Assembly (NCBI GenBank): GCA_028871195.1
Contig: JAGWNT010000010.1
Span: forward strand, 1-58,054
Direction: 5' to 3'
DNA length: 58,054 bases
DNA from: REEB85 sp018971455
Lineage (GTDB): Bacteria; Pseudomonadota; Alphaproteobacteria; Acetobacterales; Acetobacteraceae
The notes under the pieces are model-generated. The model saw only the letters and a list, made by a program, of their open reading frames with translations, searched no databases and was not told where the DNA came from. Position 1 is the stretch's first letter. Every line of letters starts with the position of its first letter. Below, piece by piece: positions 52,082 through 58,054 of the stretch. The position numbers were made by a program, and so were the translations under genes.

Positions 52082-52642
52082 ATGGCGGCAGAAGATCCAA
52101 ACTTGCGCGAGTGGATGCAGTCGGCCCAGGCCGGCGATCGCGCGCGTTATGCCGCCCTGCTGGCGGCCGTGCTGCCGCCGCTGCGGCGGGCCGCGCGGGC
52201 GCGCTGGCCGCAGGCCGACCCGGCCGCCATCGAGGATGCGGTGCAGGAGACCCTGCTCGCCCTGCACGCATCGCGCCACCTCTACGATCCGGCGCGACCC
52301 TTTCTGCCGTTCCTGTTCGGCATCATGCGCTTTCGCGGCGCCGATGTGATGCGGCGCACCCGGCGCCAGCGGGCGCGCGAGACCCCCATCGACGGCGTGC
52401 CTGAAACCTCCGACGCCCTGGTGACGAACAGCTATCCGGATGCCGGGCTGGAGGCCGCAGCCCTTCGCGAGGCGGTCGGCCGATTGCCGGAGGGCCAGAG
52501 GCGGGCGATCGAGATGACAAAATTCCAGGAGCTGACGCTGGAGGAGGCTTCGACGGCCAGCGGCATGAGCGTTGCCGCGCTCAAGGTGGCCACGCATCGT
52601 GGGCTGCTGGCGCTGCGCAAACGGATGAACGGATCGCGCTGA
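52082..52642 (+). CDS. sigF: ECF sigma factor (SigF type)
   Basis: A 186-residue group-4 sigma factor. Region 2 runs through AIEDAVQETLLALHASRHLYD and PFLFGIMRFRGADVMRRTRR; region 4 contains LPEGQRRAIEMTKFQELTLE and the recognition helix region GMSVAALKVATHRGLLALRK. I used the ATG at 52082; the frame upstream is open but lacks sigma residues. One base separates its stop from the anti-sigma gene. Two matching promoters flank the pair and point away from it, indicating what it controls; no such promoter is seen before sigF itself. Confidence 0.88.
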   Translation: MAAEDPNLREWMQSAQAGDRARYAALLAAVLPPLRRAARARWPQADPAAIEDAVQETLLALHASRHLYDPARPFLPFLFGIMRFRGADVMRRTRRQRARETPIDGVPETSDALVTNSYPDAGLEAAALREAVGRLPEGQRRAIEMTKFQELTLEEASTASGMSVAALKVATHRGLLALRKRMNGSR

Positions 52643-52643
52643 G

Positions 52644-53303
52644 ATGAAGACCGAACAGCTTGTCGAGCGCCTGGCCGCGGAGGTGACGCCGGTTCGCCGC
52701 ATCGCCCGCCCGGCGGCGCGGCTGACCGCCTGGCTCGCAATCTCCGTGCCCGCGGCGGCACTGGTCGCCTGGGGCTTCGGGCTGCGGCCCGATCTTGCGG
52801 CGCGCCTGGCCGAGCCCGCCTTCCTGCTCGAAGTGAGTGCCGCCGTGCTGACGGCGCTGGTCGGCGCCTACGCCGCCCTCTGCGCCGGCCTGCCCGACCA
52901 GCCAGGCTGGAAATTATGGCTGCCGCTGGCGCCGATGGCGTTGTGGCTCGGCGTGCTTGGCCGGCAATGCGTGGACATCGCGGTGCGCATGGGATGGGAC
53001 GGGCTGCGGGTAAGCTCCGATGCGATGTGCCTGCCGGCCATCGCCATGGGCGGGCTGGTTCCCGCGATCGCCATCCTTGCCCTGCTGCGCCGCGGGGGGC
53101 ATTTCCGCATCATGCATGCCTGCCTGTGCGGCGCGCTGGGTGCGGCGGCGCTCGGCGCCGCGGCGCTGCGCTTCTATCACACCGAGGATGCAGCGATCAT
53201 GGTGATCGTCTGGCAGCTCGGCTCGGTCGCGCTGTTCAGCCTGGTGGCCGGCGCCATCGGCCGCCGCGTGGTGAGCGCACCCACCGGCGCCCTGCGCCTG
53301 TAA
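52644..53303 (+). CDS. nrsF: NrsF-type anti-sigma factor (DUF1109)
   Basis: A 219-residue inner-membrane protein with a short cytoplasmic start (TEQLVERLAAEVTPVRRIA) and six hydrophobic segments, the DUF1109/NrsF architecture. Three cysteines sit in or near membrane segments (GRQCVD, AMCLPA and an HACLCG pair); in Caulobacter NrsF two conserved cysteines are needed for sensing metals such as chromate, cadmium and copper. It holds SigF at the membrane until stress. Its stop codon overlaps the -35 element of the bufA promoter. Confidence 0.88.
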   Translation: MKTEQLVERLAAEVTPVRRIARPAARLTAWLAISVPAAALVAWGFGLRPDLAARLAEPAFLLEVSAAVLTALVGAYAALCAGLPDQPGWKLWLPLAPMALWLGVLGRQCVDIAVRMGWDGLRVSSDAMCLPAIAMGGLVPAIAILALLRRGGHFRIMHACLCGALGAAALGAAALRFYHTEDAAIMVIVWQLGSVALFSLVAGAIGRRVVSAPTGALRL

Positions 53304-53325
53304 CCTTTCACGCCATCCTCTCGAA
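53300..53325 (+). promoter_or_regulatory. SigF-type ECF promoter for the bufferin operon
   Basis: GTAACC (53300-53305), exactly 16 bases, then CGAA (53322-53325), identical in layout to the promoter before the thioredoxin gene. The -35 box overlaps the TAA stop of nrsF. Start of transcription is expected near 53332, giving a leader of about 43 bases to the bufA ATG at 53375. Confidence 0.87.
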
Positions 53326-53374
53326 TTGTTCCATGCGGGCCTGCATCGGGTCCGCCATGCAACAGGAGAAAGAG

Positions 53375-53698
53375 ATGGATCGCCGGAACCTCGCCACCTC
53401 GGTGTTCGCCACCGCGCTGGGTCTTGCCGGACTCGCCGCCGTCGCCGCGCCGCCCGCCTCGGCGGCGATGATGACGAAGGAGCAAATGATGCAGGTGCAG
53501 CAGGCCAACATGGCGCGCGCCAAGGCCGGCCATCTGGTCGCGTGCTACGGCATCAACGCCATCGGCAAGAACGACTGCGCCGCCGGGGCGCATTCCTGCG
53601 CCGGCCAGGCCACCCGCGCCAACGATGCCGCCTCCTTCGTCCTGCTGCCCGCCGGCGATTGCGGCAAGATCAACGGCGGCAAGCTCAAGGCGAGCTGA
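53375..53698 (+). CDS. bufA: Bufferin precursor peptide (DUF2282, BufA1 type)
   Basis: A 107-residue precursor with a Sec signal peptide (residues 1-30, ending PPASAA). The mature part has four cysteines in the DUF2282 pattern: ACYGINAIG, KNDCAAGAHSCAGQA and GDCGKINGG. In bufferins the MNIO enzyme converts some of these cysteines to thiooxazole heterocycles and the exported peptide binds copper. A shorter start is used here, ATG 53375, with AGGAGAAA just upstream, rather than the ATG at 53357. First gene of a five-gene operon behind a SigF-type promoter. Confidence 0.93.
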   Translation: MDRRNLATSVFATALGLAGLAAVAAPPASAAMMTKEQMMQVQQANMARAKAGHLVACYGINAIGKNDCAAGAHSCAGQATRANDAASFVLLPAGDCGKINGGKLKAS

Positions 53699-53711
53699 GC
53701 GGGGTCTCCCC

Positions 53712-54596
53712 ATGGCGGTCCCTGCCGCGACCGCGCCGGATGGCGTGGCGCCGATCCCCGCCGCGGCGGGGATCGGGCTGCGCTTCGCGCACCATGCGGC
53801 GTTTCTCGCAAGCCGTCCCGCGATCGCCTGGATCGAGGTGCACAGCGAGAACTACCTCAATGGCCCGGCCCTGGCCGTGCTCGAGGCCGCGCGGCGCGAT
53901 TATCCGGTCTCGCTGCACGGTGTCGGCCTGTCGCTGGGCAGTGCTGCTGGCATCGATGCCGGTCATCTCGCCCGCATCGCCGGCCTCGCCGGGCGGATCG
54001 AACCGGCCCTGATGTCGGAACATCTCGCCTGGGGCGCGGTGGATCATGACGCTCTCGCCGATCTGCTGCCGTTGCCGCTGACCGAGGAGAGCCTCGCCGT
54101 CGTCCGCCGCAACATCGATGCGGTGCAATCCGTGCTGCGGCGCCGCATTCTCGTCGAGAATCCCTCGACCTATCTGCAATTCCGGCACTCGACGATTCCC
54201 GAGCCCGAATTCCTCGCCGAGCTGGTCGCGCGCACCGGCTGCGGCCTGATCTGTGACGTCAACAACATCGTCGTCAGCACCACCAACCATGGCTGGGATG
54301 CCGAGCGCTATCTGCGCGCACTGCCGGCCGGCGCGGTGGGCGAGTACCATCTCGCCGGGCACAGCCAGGCCGGCGGCGAGGCCGCGCCGTTGCTGCTCGA
54401 CACGCATGACCGCGCGGTCGCGCCGCAGGTCTGGTCGCTCTTCGATGCCGCGCTCGCCATCATCGGCCCGCGGCCGGCGCTGATCGAGTGGGACGCGGCC
54501 ATTCCCGCCCTGCCGGTCCTGCTTGCCGAGGCCGAGGCCGCCGCGGCGCATCTGCGCGCCGGCCGCAGCGGAGGCGCCGATGTCCGGGCTGCTTGA
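53712..54596 (+). CDS. bufB: Bufferin-modifying multinuclear non-haem iron oxidase (DUF692, MbnB-like)
   Basis: A 294-residue TIM-barrel MNIO. All iron-ligand segments are present in order: IEVHSENYLN, VSLHGVGLSLG, MSEHLAWG, ILVENPSTYL, CDVNNIVVSTTNHG, YHLAGHSQ, LDTHDRAV and LIEWDAAIP. Such enzymes use two or three iron ions and oxygen to rebuild cysteine residues of a precursor peptide; here that is BufA, encoded 13 bases upstream. Start at ATG 53712. It overlaps the partner gene by 17 bases. Confidence 0.93.
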   Translation: MAVPAATAPDGVAPIPAAAGIGLRFAHHAAFLASRPAIAWIEVHSENYLNGPALAVLEAARRDYPVSLHGVGLSLGSAAGIDAGHLARIAGLAGRIEPALMSEHLAWGAVDHDALADLLPLPLTEESLAVVRRNIDAVQSVLRRRILVENPSTYLQFRHSTIPEPEFLAELVARTGCGLICDVNNIVVSTTNHGWDAERYLRALPAGAVGEYHLAGHSQAGGEAAPLLLDTHDRAVAPQVWSLFDAALAIIGPRPALIEWDAAIPALPVLLAEAEAAAAHLRAGRSGGADVRAA

Positions 54597-55386
54597 CCTC
54601 CAGCGCCGCTTCCGCGCCGCACTGCTCGGCGACGCGGCGGTGCCGCCGGAGGTGCTGGGCGGCGTGGTGGGGGCCGGGGCCCGCCTCGGCATCTACCGCA
54701 ACAACGTCATCGGCAACCTGACCGGGGCGCTGCGCCTGACCTATCCCGCCATCGAGCGTCTCGTCGGCGCGGAATTCTTCAGCGCGGCCGCCGGCCTGTT
54801 CATTCGCGCGTCACCGCCGGATGACGCCGATCTCTATGCCTATGGTGCGGATTTCGCGGATTTCCTCGATGGCTTCGCGCCGGCGCGAAGCCTGCCCTAC
54901 CTAGCGGACATGGCCCGCCTGGAATGGGCGGTGAACCGCGCCCTGCATGCGCCGCCGGATGCCGCGATCGATGCCGCCTCCCTGGCGGACCTGCCACCCG
55001 GCCAGCACGAATTCCTGTGTTTCACCCGCCATCCCTCGCTCACGCTGCTGGCCCTCGGCCACAACGTGAAGGCGATCTGGGAGGCGGTGCTCTGCGCGGA
55101 TGCCGATCGGCGCGCGGCCGGGCTCGCCGCCATCGACCTCACGGCGCCGGGCGACCGCCTGGCCGTGCTGCATGGCCCGGAGGGCCTTGTGCTGATGGAA
55201 ATGTCCGCTGCGGCCTTCGATTTTGCCGAAGGTCTCATCGACGGCCTGCCGCTGGGAGACGCCCTCGGCCTGGCGCCCGAGGAGGAGGAGGCAGCCCTGC
55301 TCGGCGGCTTCATCGCGTATGGCTTCTTCAGCCAGTGCGAGGTGAAAAACGGGACGCCGCGCGCGATGGGAGGGCAGCGCCGATGA
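54580..55386 (+). CDS. bufC: Bufferin MNIO partner protein (DUF2063, MbnC-like)
   Basis: A 268-residue protein starting at ATG 54580 behind GGAGG. The N-terminal DUF2063 domain shows LDLQRRFRAALLGDA, IYRNNVIGNLTGALRLTYP and YAYGADFADFLDGF. Partners of this type form a complex with the MNIO enzyme and bring in the precursor leader. The overlap with bufB and the ATGA overlap with the DoxX gene indicate balanced production. Confidence 0.91.
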   Translation: MSGLLDLQRRFRAALLGDAAVPPEVLGGVVGAGARLGIYRNNVIGNLTGALRLTYPAIERLVGAEFFSAAAGLFIRASPPDDADLYAYGADFADFLDGFAPARSLPYLADMARLEWAVNRALHAPPDAAIDAASLADLPPGQHEFLCFTRHPSLTLLALGHNVKAIWEAVLCADADRRAAGLAAIDLTAPGDRLAVLHGPEGLVLMEMSAAAFDFAEGLIDGLPLGDALGLAPEEEEAALLGGFIAYGFFSQCEVKNGTPRAMGGQRR

Positions 55387-55856
55387 GCCTCTCCGCCGCA
55401 CCATCCCCCCGCCGCGACCCGATGCCTCTTGCCGCGGCGCGCGCCACCTTGCGCCTGTTCGCACGCGTTCCCGACTGGCTGATCGCGCTCACCGCCCGCC
55501 TCGCACTCGCCCAGGTCTTCTGGAGTTCGGCGCAAACCCACCTGGCGAACTGGGACACCACGCTCTATCTGTTCGAGAACAGCTACAAGGTGCCGCTGTT
55601 GCCGCCCACGCTGGCCGCGTATCTGGCGGTGGCGGTGGAGATCGTCGCACCGCCGCTGCTGGTGGCCGGCCTCGCCACCCGCCTCGCCGCGCTGGCGCTG
55701 TTCGGCATGACGCTGGTCATCGAGATCTTCGTCTTTCCGCAGGCCTGGCCAACGCACATCCAATGGGCGGCGATGCTTCTGCTGCTCATCGGCCGCGGCG
55801 CAGGCGCATTCTCGCTCGACGCCCTTGTCCAACACCGGATCGGGCCGCGCGACTGA
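55383..55856 (+). CDS. DoxX family membrane protein of the bufferin operon
   Basis: A 157-residue protein with four hydrophobic segments of the DoxX type. ARLALAQVFWSSAQTHLANW and LAVAVEIVAPPLLVAGLATR match the family core, and HIQWAAMLLLLIGRGAGAFSLD is the usual C-terminus. DoxX genes are a standard fourth member of bufferin clusters; the role, perhaps in redox or export, is not settled. Start codon overlaps the bufC stop (ATGA). Confidence 0.9.
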   Translation: MSLSAAPSPRRDPMPLAAARATLRLFARVPDWLIALTARLALAQVFWSSAQTHLANWDTTLYLFENSYKVPLLPPTLAAYLAVAVEIVAPPLLVAGLATRLAALALFGMTLVIEIFVFPQAWPTHIQWAAMLLLLIGRGAGAFSLDALVQHRIGPRD

Positions 55857-55921
55857 CGCGCGCGTCCCCCGCTGCGCCGCTCCCGGCGATATCCACCACA
55901 CGAAACGGAAGAGACAGAACG

Positions 55922-56590
55922 ATGCCCAACCTTACTCGCCGAATGATGCTGAGCGCCGGGGCGATGGCCGGAATTCTCCCGCTTGCGCTGCACAATGCCG
56001 CCCATGCTGCGACTGGCAGCATGGAGCTGTCGTTCATCCTGCATGCGTCGTTCTTCTCCACCGAAGCCCACATGCCCCGGCCGCTCGATCCGCACGTCTT
56101 CGTCAAGGACGCGGCGGCCAAGGCGGGGATCGGCCCGCAGAATATCCGCCATGTCGCCGGCTTCCGCCCGGCCTGGGTGGCCGGCCCGTTCGATGCGGAA
56201 TTGTTCAACGCGCAGGGCAAGGGATTGGGCTTCAGCCTGGCGGATTGGTTCGCCGCCAAGGGTTCGGTGCGCATCACCCCGTCGGGCAACGATGCGAGGC
56301 TAGACTGCCGCTTCACCCGGCTGCGGCCCAACGGGGTCTACAGCCTGTTCGAGAATCATTTCGACCAGAAGCCGATCGGCTTCACCCCCTTGGACGGCGC
56401 CGCCCGCCACAACAGTTTCACCGCCGACGCCAATGGCAGCGCCGCGATCAGCCTGCTCTCCCCGCAGCGGCTGACCCACGCCAACGCGGTGCTGCTGGTC
56501 TATCACAGCGACAACAGGAACCACGGCCAGCAGCGCGGCGAGATCGGCGTCACCGCCCATCACCAGATCATCGCCCGCATCCCGGCATGA
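55922..56590 (+). CDS. Secreted His-rich protein of unknown function
   Basis: A 222-residue protein I cannot assign. The twin-arginine-like signal LTRRMMLSAGAMAGILPLAL ends about residue 31 (AHAAT). The mature part, probably beta-rich, contains many histidines, especially in ILHASFFSTEAHMP, ENHFDQKP, and the C-terminal YHSDNRNHGQQRGEIGVTAH followed by HQ, and no cysteine. It starts 65 bases after the DoxX gene on the same strand, with GGAAGAG upstream and no new GTAACC promoter, so I take it as the distal gene of the bufferin operon and a candidate periplasmic metal-binding protein. Confidence 0.7.
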   Translation: MPNLTRRMMLSAGAMAGILPLALHNAAHAATGSMELSFILHASFFSTEAHMPRPLDPHVFVKDAAAKAGIGPQNIRHVAGFRPAWVAGPFDAELFNAQGKGLGFSLADWFAAKGSVRITPSGNDARLDCRFTRLRPNGVYSLFENHFDQKPIGFTPLDGAARHNSFTADANGSAAISLLSPQRLTHANAVLLVYHSDNRNHGQQRGEIGVTAHHQIIARIPA

Positions 56591-56630
56591 TGGCGGCATG
56601 CCGGGTTGACATCTGACGGCGCGCCGCAGG

Positions 56631-57536
56631 TCAGCCCGGCTGCCCCTCTTCCCGGGCAAGGAGCTGTTTCATCCGGTCGATGATCTGGTCGAGCAGGGGG
56701 ATGCGCAGACTGCCGGCCGAACGTATCGCGTGGTAGGGCACCCGGATCTCGGGCAGGAAGGGGCGCGCGCAGAGCGCCTGGCCGGCGGAGCGGATCGACA
56801 CCCGGTCCACGATGGCGACGCCCATGCCGGCGGCGGCGAAGTGGCAGCAATTGAGCATCGAGGATTCGAGGGTGCTTGCGGGCGCTTCGGCCAGGCCGGA
56901 AAAGGCCTGGTCCAGCCCATGGCGGAGCGGCGAGTTCCGCCCGGCCGTCAGAATGCGGTAGGGCCGGAGATCCCGCGGCGTCACCACCTCCAGCCAGGCC
57001 AGCGGATGATCGGCGCGCATCGCCGCGACCGCGTTCGAACTGTGCAGGATGACGTTGGCGAGATCGGCGCTCGCCGCCCGCCCGGTGCCGTAGACGAAGC
57101 CGAGATCGTAGCGGCGGCTTTCCACCATGTCCCAGATGTGCCGGCTGTTCTCGACGTCGAAGATGATCGGCAGGTCGAGGCGGCCGCCGATCACTTCCAG
57201 CAGCGCCTGCTGCAAATAGGGCCGGACGAGGGAGGTGACGCTGGCGAGCCGCAGGACGATGTTGCTGTGCTCGCGGATGTCGGCGGCCGAGCGGGCGATC
57301 TGGTCCATGCCGAGGTAGAGCCGCTCCACCTCCTGCATCAGCAGCACCGCCTCCGGCGTCGGCGTCAGCCGCGCGCCGTCGCGAGCGAAGAGCTGCATCT
57401 GCACGGTCTGCTCGAGATCGCGGATCAGCCGGCTGACCGCCGGCTGCGTCACGCTCATCGCCTCGGCGGCGGCCGTCACCGAGCCGGCCAGCATGACATG
57501 GCGAAAGGCGTCGAGCTGGCGCGGTTTCAGGTGCAT
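56631..57536 (-). CDS. LysR family transcriptional regulator
   Basis: A 301-residue regulator. The N-terminal winged helix is KPRQLDAFRHVMLAGSVTAA with AMSVTQPAVSRLIRDLEQ; the C-terminal effector domain begins near residue 90 (IVLRLASVTSLVRPYL). The gene is back to back with a peptide-type ABC binding-protein gene across 137 bases, the usual LysR arrangement, so it probably controls that importer. No T-N11-A operator was clear enough to annotate. Confidence 0.92.
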   Translation of the reverse strand: MHLKPRQLDAFRHVMLAGSVTAAAEAMSVTQPAVSRLIRDLEQTVQMQLFARDGARLTPTPEAVLLMQEVERLYLGMDQIARSAADIREHSNIVLRLASVTSLVRPYLQQALLEVIGGRLDLPIIFDVENSRHIWDMVESRRYDLGFVYGTGRAASADLANVILHSSNAVAAMRADHPLAWLEVVTPRDLRPYRILTAGRNSPLRHGLDQAFSGLAEAPASTLESSMLNCCHFAAAGMGVAIVDRVSIRSAGQALCARPFLPEIRVPYHAIRSAGSLRIPLLDQIIDRMKQLLAREEGQPG

Positions 57537-57673
57537 CGGGTCCGATCATAACATCATGGCATGACTTCAGCAGGAAATACGATTTTCCTTCTGGCTTCTC
57601 CAGCGCTAACCAGGGGGAAACAACCGTGCCCGCCGGGCGTGATGGGCGGGGCGTGATGGGAAGGAGGCGATCG

Positions 57674-58054
57674 ATGAAGCTGTTGGCTGTGACCGCACTC
57701 GCGCTGTCGGTGGCGCTGCCGAACCCGGCGCCGGCGAAAAGCCTGACCATCGGGCTGGCCGCGGCGGCGACCTCGCTCGATCCCCAGTTCTACGTCATCG
57801 GCCCCAACTCGGCGCTGGCCCGCAACATCTTCGACGGGCTGGTGAACCAGGATGCGCACCAGAAGATCCAGCCGGCGCTGGCAATCAGCTGGAGCCGGAC
57901 CGACGACACCACCTGGGACTTCAAGCTGCGCCCCGGCGTGAAATTCCATGACGGCAGTCCGTTCACCGCGAATGACGTGGTGGCCAGCATCAAGCGCGTG
58001 CCCGGCGCCTCGAAGAACAGCCCCAGCTCCTTCCTGCCCTACGTGAAGGCGATC
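57674..58054 (+). CDS. ABC transporter substrate-binding protein, peptide/opine type (family 5), cut by window edge
   Basis: The first 127 residues of a DppA/OppA-like binding protein. A signal peptide (residues 1-22, ending AKS) is followed by LTIGLAAAATSLDPQFYVIG, IFDGLVNQD and WDFKLRPGVKFHDGSPFTAN, the hallmark SBP_bac_5 segments. The ATG at 57674 has AAGGAGG eight bases upstream. The rest of the gene and probably its permeases lie beyond the window. Confidence 0.93.
   Translation, partial: MKLLAVTALALSVALPNPAPAKSLTIGLAAAATSLDPQFYVIGPNSALARNIFDGLVNQDAHQKIQPALAISWSRTDDTTWDFKLRPGVKFHDGSPFTANDVVASIKRVPGASKNSPSSFLPYVKAI

Noticed and set aside
52916..53374. Upstream extension of bufA into the anti-sigma gene
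   Set aside because: The frame is open, but the signal peptide begins at 53375 behind a good ribosome-binding site, and the promoter lies at 53300-53325.
1..58054. tRNA, rRNA, CRISPR array, insertion sequence, prophage or attachment site
   Set aside because: Looked for and not seen by eye; no TPsiC-like arms, regularly spaced repeats, transposase or integrase motifs were noticed. A tRNAscan or repeat search would settle it.

Overview
The window is one contiguous stretch of very GC-rich, densely packed bacterial chromosome. The gene set (Tad pilus pseudopilins, Pst/PhoU/PhoB, an ECF sigma factor with an NrsF-type anti-sigma factor, hydantoinase A/B, numerous ABC importers and DMT/CNT carriers) points to an alphaproteobacterium. 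My best guess is Rhodospirillales/Acetobacteraceae, but there is no rRNA or other phylogenetic marker to prove it. I saw no tRNA, rRNA, CRISPR array, insertion sequence or phage gene. Both ends cut through a gene.

Layout. 1-2016: end of a tad pilus locus (minus strand) with two TadE/TadG-like pseudopilins, the start of a third, and a 68-residue membrane protein; the two transcription units carry near-identical 130-bp upstream regions. 2012-5863: four-gene operon with 4-base overlaps (creatininase-like, ketopantoate-reductase-like, SDR, M20 peptidase). 5932-10969: small membrane protein, LctP-type permease, 3-methyladenine DNA glycosylase, alpha/beta hydrolase, DMT exporter, quinone oxidoreductase. 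11113-16237: amino-acid/amide-binding protein followed by hydantoinase B and A. 16241-19755: FAH-family enzyme, FMN-dependent alpha-hydroxy-acid oxidase, CNT nucleoside carrier. 19860-25069: divergent PEP-carboxylase homologue with altered catalytic residues, DUF445 protein, luciferase-like monooxygenase. 25076-29430: a sulfur/redox block (cysK, cysteine-free Rrf2 regulator, 1-Cys peroxiredoxin, CysI sulfite reductase) in which the peroxiredoxin and cysI share a 20-bp palindromic operator.

29465-34996: Pho-box, pstS-pstC-pstA-pstB-phoU-phoB, without phoR. 35027-43552: a polysaccharide or glycolipid locus (phosphatase, ABC exporter, three glycosyltransferases) behind an OmpR-type two-component system. 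43694-50653: two divergent operons that look like polyol/ketose catabolism: ABC sugar importer without its ATPase plus zinc alcohol dehydrogenase on one side, DeoR regulator, PfkB kinase and LacD-like class I aldolase on the other.

50750-56590: the most interesting region. A CcdA-thioredoxin pair and a bufferin operon (DUF2282 precursor peptide, DUF692 MNIO enzyme, DUF2063 partner, DoxX, His-rich secreted protein) flank an ECF sigma/NrsF pair. Two promoters with an identical layout, GTAACC-16 nt-CGAA, face outward: one drives thioredoxin-ccdA, the other drives the bufferin operon. This is the known Caulobacter SigF promoter type, so the sigma factor probably controls both, tying periplasmic thiol reduction to production of a copper-binding RiPP. 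56631-58054: LysR regulator divergent from a truncated peptide-type ABC solute-binding protein.
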